Positions 1 through 8,991 of a stretch of DNA of 64,000 nucleotides are shown piece by piece. Location of the stretch: the NCBI RefSeq assembly GCF_007176755.1, contig NZ_BJTV01000014.1:62001-126000 (forward strand), written 5' to 3'. Position numbers and translations under genes: made by a program. How positions within the stretch are numbered: position 1 is the first letter of the stretch; each line of letters begins with the position of its first letter. Under the pieces are notes generated by a model. It was not told the origin of the DNA and made no database searches. It worked only from the letters and a program-made list of their open reading frames with translations. Source of the DNA: Streptomyces sp. 1-11 (GTDB lineage: Bacteria; Actinomycetota; Actinomycetes; Streptomycetales; Streptomycetaceae).

Positions 1-306
1 CTGACCAGCCTGCTGGAGGCGGTGCCGAGCTTCCGGGGCGACCTGGTGGTCCCGGAACGGCCGGTGGAGGTCTCGGAGGAGCCGCCCGAGGACATCGAGG
101 AGGAGGAGCCCCCGGCGCCCGCGGCGTCGGCCGGGTCCGCCTACGCGGACGTCCTCATGCCGCGCTCGGTGGGCAGCCACCGGGACCGGCTCATCGGCTC
201 CACCGACCGCCAGGCCGAGGCCGACGGCGTCCGCCCCGGCCGGCGCGCGGCGGTACCGAGCTGGGACGAGATCGTGTTCGGCACCCGGCGCAAGAAGCAG
301 GAGTGA
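1..306 (+). CDS. sepH: Septation protein SepH, C-terminal part (5' end outside window)
   Basis: This open frame runs in from the left edge and ends in TGA, leaving about 101 residues. The visible part is a low-complexity Glu/Pro/Ala-rich linker followed by a short conserved-looking tail rich in Arg/Lys that ends RRKKQE. SepH (DUF3071) is an FtsZ-binding cell-division protein of Streptomyces. Its N-terminal DUF3071 and helix-turn-helix parts lie outside the window. The call rests on the tail and on the convergent neighbour sseA, an arrangement I recall from S. coelicolor SCO5855/SCO5854. Since the diagnostic domain is not visible, the identity is an inference. Confidence 0.7.
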   Translation: MTSLLEAVPSFRGDLVVPERPVEVSEEPPEDIEEEEPPAPAASAGSAYADVLMPRSVGSHRDRLIGSTDRQAEADGVRPGRRAAVPSWDEIVFGTRRKKQE

Positions 307-348
307 ACCTGCCGTACGGCCCTGTGAGCCCTCGTACGACCGTGCGAT

Positions 349-380
349 GAATGGGTGGCACGCGCGCGTGCCACCCATTC
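349..380. terminator. Bidirectional terminator between sepH and sseA
   Basis: A perfect 32-bp inverted repeat: the arm GAATGGGTGGCACGCG is followed directly by its exact complement, so the hairpin must open a few CG pairs as its loop. It sits between two convergent genes, 43 nt after the sepH stop and 14 nt from the sseA stop. There is no clear U tract, which is usual for actinobacterial terminators. Confidence 0.85.
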
Positions 381-393
381 CGGCCGTCTGCGC

Positions 394-1245
394 CTACCGC
401 GGGTCCGGGCCCACCGCCACCGGACGGGACGGGTCCGAGGACCACTCCGACCAGGAACCGACGTACAGGGCCGCCGGAATGCCCGCGACCGCGAGCGCCA
501 GCACCTCCTGGGCGGCCGACACGCCCGAGCCGCAGTAGACGCCCACCGGGACGTCCGTGGAGACGCCCAGGGCCTTGAAGCGGTCCCGCAGGTCGGCGGC
601 GGGCAGGAACCGGCCGTCCGGCCCCACGTTCTCCGTCGTCGGGGCCGACACGGCGCCCGGGATGTGCCCGCCGACCCGGTCGATGGGCTCCACCTCACCG
701 CGATACCGCTCCCCCGCGCGCGCGTCCAGCAGCACGCCCGAGCCGGCCAGCGCGGCCGCCTGGTCCGCGTCCAGCAGCCCGGCCGGATCCGGCGCGGGCC
801 GGAAGTCGCCCTCGGCCGGAGCGGGCGTCTCGGTGGACAGCGGGCCCTGCCAGGCCGGCAACCCGCCGTCGAGGCACCGCACGTCCGGGTGACCCGTCCA
901 GCGCAGCAGCCACCACGCGCGCGCGGCGGCCCAGCCCACCCCGCCGTCGTAGACGACGACCGGGCGGCCGGCCGACACGCCCGCGCGGCGCATGGCCGCG
1001 CCGAACTCGGCCAGGTCCGGCAGCGGATGGCGGCCGCGCTCACCGGGGGCCGAGGCCAGTTCCCGGTCCAGGTCGACGAAGACCGCGCCGGGGATGTGCC
1101 CGGCCGTGTACTCGGCCCGCCCGTCGAACTCCGGTTCGCCCGCCGCCTTCGCGAGGCTGAGCCGCCAGCGCACGTCCAGCAGGACGGGCGGGGTGTCCCC
1201 GTCGATCTCGTGGGCCAGTTCGGTGGCACTGATGATGGCTGTCAT
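394..1245 (-). CDS. sseA: Thiosulfate/3-mercaptopyruvate sulfurtransferase (tandem rhodanese)
   Basis: A 283-residue protein with two rhodanese domains (about residues 10-130 and 155-275), the normal length for the family. The active-site loop of the second domain is CGSGVS, with the catalytic cysteine near residue 238. The CGSGV form is typical of 3-mercaptopyruvate-type enzymes, which transfer sulfane sulfur from a donor to cyanide or thiol acceptors through a cysteine persulfide. The ATG at 1245 gives the full first domain. It is convergent with sepH and divergent from the VOC gene. The exact donor cannot be read from sequence. Confidence 0.92.
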   Translation of the reverse strand: MTAIISATELAHEIDGDTPPVLLDVRWRLSLAKAAGEPEFDGRAEYTAGHIPGAVFVDLDRELASAPGERGRHPLPDLAEFGAAMRRAGVSAGRPVVVYDGGVGWAAARAWWLLRWTGHPDVRCLDGGLPAWQGPLSTETPAPAEGDFRPAPDPAGLLDADQAAALAGSGVLLDARAGERYRGEVEPIDRVGGHIPGAVSAPTTENVGPDGRFLPAADLRDRFKALGVSTDVPVGVYCGSGVSAAQEVLALAVAGIPAALYVGSWSEWSSDPSRPVAVGPDPR

Positions 1246-1558
1246 GGCGTCATCCTTACGTCAGGGGTGGCCGCGGCGTCCAGGTACGGCTACTCTCCCG
1301 CCACGCAGGTCCGATCACCCGGCGTACGGGATCGGGCACACGCTGTACAACTGTCGGACACTCGCCGGCCATCGTGAGGCAGCGGCGGGAGACGGCGGAG
1401 CAGGCATCCTTCCCGGTGCCCCGGGCGGCCGGCGCGGTCCGGCGCGCGGCACCCCGAAGGACGCGGGCCCCGGCGCGGGTGCCCGCGCGCCGACGGCACA
1501 CCCCTTCCGGCGAGCGGAAGCGACACGGCCCCCGTGAGGGCCGGGGAGAGAGTGACGG
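1246..1558. other. Intergenic region between divergent sseA and VOC gene
   Basis: A 313-nt stretch with no convincing gene. It must carry the start regions of both divergent genes. Apart from the purine-rich GGGGAGAGAG ribosome-binding site just before 1559, I see no clear promoter, repeat or RNA element. Confidence 0.5.
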
Positions 1559-2350
1559 ATGACCGAGGCACGGGAGCCGGCCGGCCCGCACGAACGGCGT
1601 GCGCCCGGGACACCCTGCTGGGTGAGCCTGATGGTGCGCGAACCGGCCGCGACCGAGAGGTTCTACGGGGCCCTGTTCGGCTGGGAGTTCCGGCCCGGTC
1701 CGCAGCAGCTCGGGCCCTACGTACGGGCGCTGCTCGACGGCCGCCAGGTGGCCGGCGTCGGCCACCTGCCGCCGGACCGCCGGCTGCCGGTCGCCTGGAC
1801 GCCGTACTTCGCCTCCAGGGACGTGGACGCAACGGCCGACCAGGTCCGGCTGTGCGGCGGCACGGTGGCCGTGGGCCCGCTGGACGCGGCCGAGGCCGGG
1901 CGGCTGGCCATCGCCGCCGACCCCTCGGGGGCGGTGTTCGGCATCTGGCTGGGCGCGGCCCACCTCGGCACGTCGATCGGCGGCGTCCCGGGCACCCCCG
2001 TCTGGAACGAGCTGCTCACCTACGAGACTTCCGTCGTCGCGAAGTTCTACGAGACGGTCTTCGGCTACGAGGAGGAACCGGAGGTCTCCGCCGGCCGCGA
2101 CCACGTCACCCTGCGCGCCGGCGGCTGTCCGGTGGCCGGCCTGAGCGGCCTGGGCCACGCCCTGCCCGGCGACCGCGGCGCCCACTGGCTGACGTACTTC
2201 CAGGTCGCCGACACCGGGGAGACGCTGCTTCAGGTCACCGAACTCGGCGGCCGCGTCCTCACCGCACCCCACGACACCCCGCACGGCCGGGTCGCCACGG
2301 TGGCGGACCCGGAGGGGGCGGTGTTCTCGGTGGTCGAGGGGGTTCGGTGA
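1559..2350 (+). CDS. VOC family protein (two glyoxalase/bleomycin-resistance-type domains)
   Basis: A 263-residue protein made of two vicinal-oxygen-chelate repeats (about 12-125 and 140-260). Each begins with a short TPxWxxL/VxxxxxxAxxFY pattern: TPCWVSL followed by TERFYGALFGWEF, then TPVWNEL followed by VAKFYETVFGYEE. Such proteins are metal-dependent lyases, dioxygenases or antibiotic-binding proteins; this two-domain form is common in Streptomyces and has no assigned substrate. The ATG at 1559 follows GGGGAGAG with good spacing. The stop lies 16 nt from the stop of the convergent helicase gene, which marks the left edge of the accessory island. Confidence 0.85.
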   Translation: MTEAREPAGPHERRAPGTPCWVSLMVREPAATERFYGALFGWEFRPGPQQLGPYVRALLDGRQVAGVGHLPPDRRLPVAWTPYFASRDVDATADQVRLCGGTVAVGPLDAAEAGRLAIAADPSGAVFGIWLGAAHLGTSIGGVPGTPVWNELLTYETSVVAKFYETVFGYEEEPEVSAGRDHVTLRAGGCPVAGLSGLGHALPGDRGAHWLTYFQVADTGETLLQVTELGGRVLTAPHDTPHGRVATVADPEGAVFSVVEGVR

Positions 2351-2366
2351 ACGCCGTCCGGGGTTC

Positions 2367-5300
2367 CTACTCTCCGCCCAGGGCCGCCTTCGCCTCGTTG
2401 CCGTCCCAGCCGGCCGGAGTGCGCCAGATGACATCGACGGTGAACACGTCGCGGATGGCTTGCGCGGACCAGGCCTCAGCCGGCGGCTCGGACAGCACGA
2501 GGTAGCGGCGGTCACCCTTGTCCGACACGGCGTGCTCGATCTCCAGGAGCCGGGCTGCTCCCGCACGCAGGTCGGCGTGGGACGACTGGCCGGCGCCGAG
2601 GACTTCGTAGTGCGCAAGCCCCTGCTCGGCCCGGCAGCTCACGTCCACGACCGCAGAACTCTCCGGCTGCAGGTCGGCGCGCAGCAGAGCCGCCATCAGT
2701 TCGAGACGCACTGCTTCATGCGTCTTGCACTTCCGGTCGGCGGCGACGGTCTCTTCCAGGTGGCGGAGCAGGTCCCCGGCCTGCTGGGGGCTCTGCGCGA
2801 CGGTGGCCATGGAACCGGGCTCCTTTTCTTCGGACTCTGCGGTCTGGGTGATGACGGTCTGGGGCTCGCCCTCGGTGACTGCCGGCAGAGCCACTTCGGC
2901 TTCCACGACGGCCACGCGTTCCTCCAGGGCCTTCCGCGCGGTCGTCAGGGCGTCGGCCCATCCGCTGCTCGCCAGCTCGGCCTGGAACAGGGTCGGGTCG
3001 AACGTCCCCGCCTTCAGGGCGTGGTTGGTGCTCACGGCGAGGTTCTGCAGGCGGCTGAGACTCGCCTTGTCGGGAGAGCCGAGAACGCGCCACACGTCCA
3101 GCCAGTCGTGCTGGTCGAGTTTCATGCAGCGCGTTGCCATGCCCTTGAGCTCCGAGACCCGGGCACGGGCGTTCTCCGGGGCCTCGGCTCGGGTCAGCTC
3201 CTCCACAACACCGAGAGCGTCTACATAGCGCTTCAGCATGGTCGGGGAGATGGGCTGGCGGCCGGAGTCATCGGCTGTGACGAAGGTGGCGTTCGCCGTC
3301 TGGCGCATCACCCAGACGTCCAGTTCGGTTCCGATGGCCGGCGCCACGGCGTCCTTGCGTACGGCCACGTAGAGCGGGCGTCCGACGGGCCCCTGAAGGG
3401 CCTCGGCCTTGTACCGGCCTCCGCTGATCGAGACCACCCGCACCCGGAGCTCCGCCCCGATATCGAGGGTGCCGGCCGCTTCTCCGGCCTCGGAGGCCGG
3501 GGTCGTGGACGGCTCGGGGTGGTCGTCGGCACCGGTCAGCACCGCTGGAAGAGGAGTGGAGTGCATGATCGTGAGGCTCTGGGTGCTTCGGGTCAGGGAG
3601 ATGTAGAGCAGGCGCAGACCGGCTGGTTCGTGGCCCGCTATGGCGGACGGTTCGACAACGAGGACGTGGTCGAATTCCAGGCCCTTGGCCTGCGAGGCCG
3701 GAAGCATGGTGATGGCCTGGCGCTCCTCGGCCGCGAGGCCGTCGGCTTCGTCCAGCCGGCGGTCGATCTCAGCGGTGGCCTCGTAGTCGTCGGGGACGAT
3801 GACCGCCACCGAACGCATGAGGTTCTGGCCGTCGGTGGTGCCGGTCAGGTGGTGGATACGGGCGATGGTCTCCGCGACGAGTGAGCCCGGTTCGGTTTCG
3901 ACCAGTCGCACGGCGTCTTCCCCGGCCGCACGGACCGCCTCCGGATACGGCAGCGTGGGTGCGACGGCGCGAGCCAGCGGCGCGGCGAATCGCATGATCT
4001 CGGCGGGGACGCGGTAGCTCGTGTTCAGTTCGGCCAGCCGGCAGTCTCCGTGGTCGGAGAGAAGTGTGCCGAGGCGGTCCCAGTCGGTGTAGGCGTGGGG
4101 GCCGGTGGCCTGAGCGAGGTCGCCGAGCACCGTCATGGAACCGCCGGCCGCGAGGCGGCGCCGCAGGGACCGGGCCTGCATCGGGGTCAGGTCCTGGGCC
4201 TCGTCGATGATGACGTGTCCGTAATGACGTGGGGTCTCACCCGTGATGAGGTACCGGAGCTCTTCGAGGCAGACGCGGTCGTCGAGCGTCCACGGCTCCT
4301 CGTCCGCCCTGGTCGCGCGCGGGCGTTGCAGGACATACTGCTCGATGTCCTCCAGGATGCCCTCGGCGCAGGCTCGCAGCAGCTGGGGCGAGTCGTAGAG
4401 GGTGCGCAGGGCCTCGGCCGGGCCGGGCGACGGCCAGACGCGTTCTATGAGGCGCTCCACGCGCCGGTTGCGCTCCAGTTCACGACGGATCGTCTGGTCG
4501 CGGCTACGCCGTGGCGCGACGGCGACGAGTTCGCGCAGCAGCAGGTCGACGACGAGTCCGCGGAACCGGTCGCGCCGTTCGCGGTAGGACCCTCCCCCCT
4601 GCCGCACCTCCTCCAGAGCGGCGAGGATCTCCGAGCGGACTACGCGCAGGGTCGTGCCGGCAGCGGTGACGACGAACGCGGGCTCGTCGCCCTCGAAGGA
4701 GGGTGGCGTGGTGAGGTCGTCGAGAGCCGCCGGGCGGTACTCCTTCTCGACACGTCGCCGCAGCAGGGCGCCCATGCGCTCGTCGGACTTCACCAGCCGG
4801 GTACGCGCACTGTCGGTGCCCCGGATGTCGCCGTCCCACAGGCGGGACAGCTGCACGGCGTTGACGTCCCGGGTGCCGAGGGTGGGCAGAACCTGGCCGA
4901 CGTATTCGAGGAACCGCTGGTGCGGGCCGATGACCAGGATGTCCCGCGCCTTGAAGTGGTCGTTGTTCACCAGCCACGTCACGCGGTGCAGACCGACCGC
5001 GGACTTACCCGTTCCCGGACCACCCTGTACGACGAGGATCTCGGAGGGCGCCTCGGTGACGAGTGCCATCTGGTCGCGCCGGATCGTCTCGACGATGTCG
5101 CGCATGCGGCCGCTTCGTGAACGCTGCAGGTCACGTAGCAGGAGGTCGTCCGGCTGCTGAGGCTTGCGCCGCTGGATGCGGGCGATGTCGCCGGGGGTGG
5201 GGCCCGGGCGGCCGGGGGTGTCCGGAGCGGACTTCTCGCCCTCACGGGCCGCCCCGCTCCGGACGGCCGGCCGGCGAACGGCCGTGTCGGTCTCCTCGGA

Positions 5301-5804
5301 CGCCTCCGCCGCGGTGCCCGGTACGGTCACCGGGCTGTCCGGAACCTGCGTCGCCGGTGCGGGAACCGCCGACGCGATGTCATCGGTGTAATCGTCGACG
5401 ACACGCTGCGAGCAGATCAACCGCCGCCGCAGCACCACTTCTCCTGGTGACTCCGGCGATGCGTCGAACCACGTCCGGGCGAGCTGGTTGGTCCACTCCA
5501 CGACCACCCGGTTGCTCTCGCTGTCCGAGACGCCTCGGCGCCCGACGTACCAGGTTTCGACCTCCTGGTGGGGAGCTCCGACGTCGACGCGGCCGATGAC
5601 CAGACTCTCGCCCCCCAATCCGCCGTAGGCGGCCGCCTGCTCCTCGGCCTTGATCCGGTTGGTGACACTGTCCTTACCGCTGGCGGACGCCTTGGCCACG
5701 AAGTCGCCGGTCATCTGCGCCAGCCGGGCCTCGTAGCATTCGTAGGCGAAATCCACCTTCTTCTGCTCAGCGGCGATGACTTCCCTGCGCGCGGGCACTC
5801 CCAT
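2367..5804 (-). CDS. HelD/HelR-like UvrD-superfamily helicase with long C-terminal extension
   Basis: A 1145-residue superfamily 1 ATPase. The N-terminus (1-130) resembles the HelD/HelR arm that begins EQKKVDFAYECYEARL. Walker A is GGPGTGKSAV with Lys near 267, the DEAQDLTPMQ Walker B lies near 530, and late UvrD motifs AKGLEFDHVLVVEP and LLYISLTRSTQ lie near 705-740. HelD proteins, usually about 700-780 residues, remove stalled RNA polymerase. This one has some 400 extra residues, ending in a region that looks like a PD-(D/E)XK fold (see findings). The ATG at 5804 follows AGGGAGGGGA and is preferred over the GTG at 5822. It is the third gene of a minus-strand operon, 69 nt after the HEPN-like gene. 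Role in RNA polymerase recycling versus phage defence is undecided. Confidence 0.85.
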   Translation of the reverse strand: MGVPARREVIAAEQKKVDFAYECYEARLAQMTGDFVAKASASGKDSVTNRIKAEEQAAAYGGLGGESLVIGRVDVGAPHQEVETWYVGRRGVSDSESNRVVVEWTNQLARTWFDASPESPGEVVLRRRLICSQRVVDDYTDDIASAVPAPATQVPDSPVTVPGTAAEASEETDTAVRRPAVRSGAAREGEKSAPDTPGRPGPTPGDIARIQRRKPQQPDDLLLRDLQRSRSGRMRDIVETIRRDQMALVTEAPSEILVVQGGPGTGKSAVGLHRVTWLVNNDHFKARDILVIGPHQRFLEYVGQVLPTLGTRDVNAVQLSRLWDGDIRGTDSARTRLVKSDERMGALLRRRVEKEYRPAALDDLTTPPSFEGDEPAFVVTAAGTTLRVVRSEILAALEEVRQGGGSYRERRDRFRGLVVDLLLRELVAVAPRRSRDQTIRRELERNRRVERLIERVWPSPGPAEALRTLYDSPQLLRACAEGILEDIEQYVLQRPRATRADEEPWTLDDRVCLEELRYLITGETPRHYGHVIIDEAQDLTPMQARSLRRRLAAGGSMTVLGDLAQATGPHAYTDWDRLGTLLSDHGDCRLAELNTSYRVPAEIMRFAAPLARAVAPTLPYPEAVRAAGEDAVRLVETEPGSLVAETIARIHHLTGTTDGQNLMRSVAVIVPDDYEATAEIDRRLDEADGLAAEERQAITMLPASQAKGLEFDHVLVVEPSAIAGHEPAGLRLLYISLTRSTQSLTIMHSTPLPAVLTGADDHPEPSTTPASEAGEAAGTLDIGAELRVRVVSISGGRYKAEALQGPVGRPLYVAVRKDAVAPAIGTELDVWVMRQTANATFVTADDSGRQPISPTMLKRYVDALGVVEELTRAEAPENARARVSELKGMATRCMKLDQHDWLDVWRVLGSPDKASLSRLQNLAVSTNHALKAGTFDPTLFQAELASSGWADALTTARKALEERVAVVEAEVALPAVTEGEPQTVITQTAESEEKEPGSMATVAQSPQQAGDLLRHLEETVAADRKCKTHEAVRLELMAALLRADLQPESSAVVDVSCRAEQGLAHYEVLGAGQSSHADLRAGAARLLEIEHAVSDKGDRRYLVLSEPPAEAWSAQAIRDVFTVDVIWRTPAGWDGNEAKAALGGE

Positions 5805-5873
5805 GTACTTCCCCTCCCTCACGGCCCTCCGGCCGCACCGGACGCATGGCGTCCGGTCCCCTTCACAGAATTA

Positions 5874-6401
5874 TCACGTCTTGTCAGTTGCCGGAGGCAC
5901 AGTCTCTGTTCTCGTCGTCACCGCATGGAGGGTGACGACGGCCTTCGCCGGCGTCTCGGCGAGCGGCGCCCGCCGTACGCCCTTCTGCTGGGGAAGAGTC
6001 AGGGTGACCCCGGGTGCAGCGAGTTCTGTGACGAGTGCTGCGACGGCCGCCTGCCAGACGCGCACCTGGGAGTGGCTCGGGCCGATCTCGTCGTGCTGGT
6101 ACTTGCAGCCCGCGCTGAGCCGGCTCCAGAAGGCGGTGACGCGGTGGGCCAGATCAAGGCCGACGTAATGGCGGAGACAGAGCAGCTTGGCCCGCATGCT
6201 GCGGACTCCGCAGAATCCGGCTTCCTTGGACAGCAGGGTCGCGTCGACGGCCGCTTCCAGGGCGATCCGCAGGGCGTAAGCGGCGCCACGGGCGCGGCCC
6301 GCCTGGGTCAGGGGACCGCCCAGGCCTTCGCTGAGAAGGGCCTCAGCGGTAGCGAGGAGCCCGGCGATCGCCGGGGCGCCGGTCTCGGGAGCGGTCGTCA
6401 C
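5874..6401 (-). CDS. Small all-helical protein, HEPN-like, in ATPase/helicase operon
   Basis: A 175-residue protein of unrecognised family. It looks all-helical: an Ala/Leu-rich N-terminus, a helix with AYALRIALEAAVDATLL, and a block CLRHYVGLDLAHRV followed by FWSRLSAGCKYQHDEIGPS. The polar Arg...His pattern, with a basic Tyr-Gln-His segment before a Pro-Ser turn, recalls HEPN-type proteins that partner ATPases or nucleotidyltransferases, but the spacing (R-X8-H) is not the classical R-X4-6-H RNase motif. The start is GTG at 6401, overlapping the upstream ATPase stop as GTGA, so translation is coupled. The family assignment is inference; the coupling is directly seen. Confidence 0.75.
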   Translation of the reverse strand: MTTAPETGAPAIAGLLATAEALLSEGLGGPLTQAGRARGAAYALRIALEAAVDATLLSKEAGFCGVRSMRAKLLCLRHYVGLDLAHRVTAFWSRLSAGCKYQHDEIGPSHSQVRVWQAAVAALVTELAAPGVTLTLPQQKGVRRAPLAETPAKAVVTLHAVTTRTETVPPATDKT

Positions 6402-8860
6402 TTGGTCACCCCCGGCTTACGGATCTTCTCCGTGAGGGCCTCGATCCTGCGGACGAAGCCGACCCGATCCGTCAGGGGGAGCCCGCTGGGATGTGCACCC
6501 CGCTGGCACTGCCGGATCAGGGCCACGCTCTCCTGGCCGTACAGGGCGCCGAGGCGCGCCCTGACCTCGTCATCGGTGACGGACGCGAGGGTGAGGCCGT
6601 CGGCGTCGTCCGAGGCGGCCTCGGGGAAGAGAGCGAGGGCCGCGAGCCCGAGGAGCCGATCGGTCCTGTCGACGGCTTCCTGGATCTCCTCGGCAGGCTC
6701 ACCGGCCCGCCGACGGCTGACCCAGGCCACTTCGACGAACGCCTGCGCCAGCGCCTCCCGGCACAGCGACGGCAGGACGTTGCGCAGCGCCGCCTCGGGG
6801 CAGTCACCCGTCTTGGCGAGCGCCATGGCGTCGGAGACGGCCTCCCGCACCGGATCCGTGTCGTCCGTGACCTTCACCCTGGACCGCTCGCCCCGCTCCA
6901 CCTTCAGCACGGTCACCGGCAGGCCCTGGCTGCGGAAGGCGTGCGGGAGGCGGGTGTCGTGGGTGAAGACGACGACCTGCCGGTCGCGGCCGAGTTCGTC
7001 GAGCACCTGGGCCAGTCCGTCGACCTTCGCCGGGTCCATGGACTGCACCGGGTCGTCGATGACGACGAAGCCGAAGGGGCTGTCGGCGGTGGCGGCGCGC
7101 GGCAGGAACAGGGAGAGGGCGAGCGAGTGCAGTTCGCCCTGGCTCATGACGCCCAGCGCCGGGGCCTTGGTGTCGTCGACGGTGACGTCCAGGATCAGCT
7201 TGCGTACCGTAGCCCGCTCGGTGCCGTGCAGGCCGACGGGCTTGAGGTCGACGCTGCTCTGCTGGCGCAGCTTCTCCCAGATCCGCTGCGTGTGCCCGGC
7301 GAAGGCGTTCAGTCTCAGGTCGCGGATCTCGGTCGTGAGGTTCTTGATCCAGGTGTGGGCGGCGTTGGCGGCCGTCTTGCGCGGCTTGGCGGCAACGACC
7401 TCGCGGTGGAGCGTCGTCCACTCGGCCAGCAGGCCGACCACCTCACGCCAGCGTTCGTCCAGCGCCGCCAGTTCCGCGCCCGCCGCCCGGGCCACGACGT
7501 CGCATGCGTCCGCCAGCGTCACCGCCGCCCGCAGCGCCCGCTCGGCGAGCTCGGCGGGTTCCGTGATCCGCCGGCACTCGCCCCACTCCCGCCACGGGCC
7601 GGTGAGCGCGGCCGGGAACTCCCGCGGCACATGCACCAGATCATGCAGTGCGCGCATCCCGTCCCGCACTCCGGCCTCCGCCTTGCGCACGGCCTCGGCC
7701 TCCTGCAGGAGGGCGGCGACCTCCGCCTCGGCGCGCCTGGACCACTCCCGGTCCAGGACCTGCTCCGTGCCGCAGACCGGGCAGGCCGTCTCGTCGGCGT
7801 GACGGTCGCTGTGCCGCAGGGCCGCCTGGAGCAGCCCTGCCCTGCTGTGGGCATCGGCGGCCGCGGACCCCTTGAGGTCCTCGGCGTCGGCCATGGCACG
7901 CCGCAGCGTGTCGACGGCGGCGCCGATCCGGTCGAGGTCGGGGCCCTGGGCGTCGGCCTCCAGCCGCGCCTCGCGCAACCGGCCTTCGTCGGCCGTGGGT
8001 ACGCCGCTGATCAGGGCGTCGAGTACGGCGTAGTCGGGGCCGCCCTTCTCGTCCATCGCCATCAGGGCCCTGAGCGCCCGGTCGTCGTGCCCGGCGTTCT
8101 CCAGGGCCGCGTGCAGGAGCGGCTTCTTCTCCTTCTCGGCCTTCTGGACGTCCTCGAGTTCCTTCTTGACGGCCGCCAGCCGCCGGGCGGCGGCGTTGAG
8201 GTGGTCGAGTCCGAGGATCGCGGCGACGTTGTCGTACATCTCGGCCGGCTTGCCGTTGATCATGTTGCCGAGGTCGGCGTACGACAGGAACGGACGGTGG
8301 GCGCGCATCGCCTGCTCCCAGCCGGACTGTTCCAGCGGTACGACGCCCTGTCCCGGCCGCTTCAGCACGGCCCGGGAGTCGGTGAAGGCGTCACCGGTCC
8401 AGGTACGGGTGAGAGTGCTCGGCGACGGATCGCCCTCTACGGCCAGCTTGGCCTCGACGGCGGTCGTCTCACCGTGGTGCAGGTTGCGCCAGCGGACCGC
8501 GTGGCTCGGGTGTCCTCCGGCGCAGTGGGCATTGGTCCCGGTGAACAGGGTCTCGATCGCCTCGGCGAAGCTCGACTTGCCGGACCCGTTGCGCCCGACG
8601 ACGAGGGTGACCCCCGGCTTCGGCCGCAGGTTCAGCCGCGCCTGGGATCCGACACCGCGGAAGCCGGTGACCGTGACCTTCCCCAGGTAGACGGGGCCGG
8701 CGGCGGTACCGGCAGGGCTCTCGGCGCCCTCGGAGCCGCCGAGCGCCTCGCGGACGAGGGCCTTCGCGGCCACGCTGAGCTTCGTGTCGGCGGCCAGCCG
8801 GGCCTCGACGAGGTCGGGCAGCGGCAGGGCGTGGGTCGGGTCCGGTTCCATCGCGTCCAT
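6398..8860 (-). CDS. Rad50/SbcC-like AAA (ABC-type) ATPase, first gene of putative defence operon
   Basis: An 820-residue ATPase of the SMC/Rad50/RecF class. Walker A is GRNGSGKSS (Lys near 95). The middle is a long helical region interrupted near 358 by CPVCG, the zinc-hook signature of Rad50. An ABC signature MSQGE lies near 571, Walker B VVIDDP near 602 and a switch histidine in VFTHD near 631. The residues after 640 are an unassigned tail. Such ATPases drive nucleases or effectors in repair and in several phage-defence systems. There is no nuclease in this chain, so effector activity may come from its coupled neighbours. The ATG at 8860 follows GGGAGA at fitting distance. Confidence 0.88.
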   Translation of the reverse strand: MDAMEPDPTHALPLPDLVEARLAADTKLSVAAKALVREALGGSEGAESPAGTAAGPVYLGKVTVTGFRGVGSQARLNLRPKPGVTLVVGRNGSGKSSFAEAIETLFTGTNAHCAGGHPSHAVRWRNLHHGETTAVEAKLAVEGDPSPSTLTRTWTGDAFTDSRAVLKRPGQGVVPLEQSGWEQAMRAHRPFLSYADLGNMINGKPAEMYDNVAAILGLDHLNAAARRLAAVKKELEDVQKAEKEKKPLLHAALENAGHDDRALRALMAMDEKGGPDYAVLDALISGVPTADEGRLREARLEADAQGPDLDRIGAAVDTLRRAMADAEDLKGSAAADAHSRAGLLQAALRHSDRHADETACPVCGTEQVLDREWSRRAEAEVAALLQEAEAVRKAEAGVRDGMRALHDLVHVPREFPAALTGPWREWGECRRITEPAELAERALRAAVTLADACDVVARAAGAELAALDERWREVVGLLAEWTTLHREVVAAKPRKTAANAAHTWIKNLTTEIRDLRLNAFAGHTQRIWEKLRQQSSVDLKPVGLHGTERATVRKLILDVTVDDTKAPALGVMSQGELHSLALSLFLPRAATADSPFGFVVIDDPVQSMDPAKVDGLAQVLDELGRDRQVVVFTHDTRLPHAFRSQGLPVTVLKVERGERSRVKVTDDTDPVREAVSDAMALAKTGDCPEAALRNVLPSLCREALAQAFVEVAWVSRRRAGEPAEEIQEAVDRTDRLLGLAALALFPEAASDDADGLTLASVTDDEVRARLGALYGQESVALIRQCQRGAHPSGLPLTDRVGFVRRIEALTEKIRKPGVTK

Positions 8861-8991
8861 GTGGTGTCTCCCGTGGTTTCCGTACTGGTGCGGAAGGGGC
8901 GAGCACCGACAGGCCGGGGGCGGTGGGGCCGCCGGTACCTGTCGACGGATGGAACCGTAGGAGCGGACTGGGCTGCTTACGTATGGAGCGG

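Noticed and set aside
2460-3884. 474-codon plus-strand frame
   Set aside because: It is antisense to the HelD-like gene, with no ribosome-binding site or recognisable domain.
2367-5804. Calling the helicase HelR, a rifampicin-resistance protein
   Set aside because: It is about 400 residues longer than HelR and lies in an ATPase/HEPN-like operon; similarity in the helicase core is not enough for that name.
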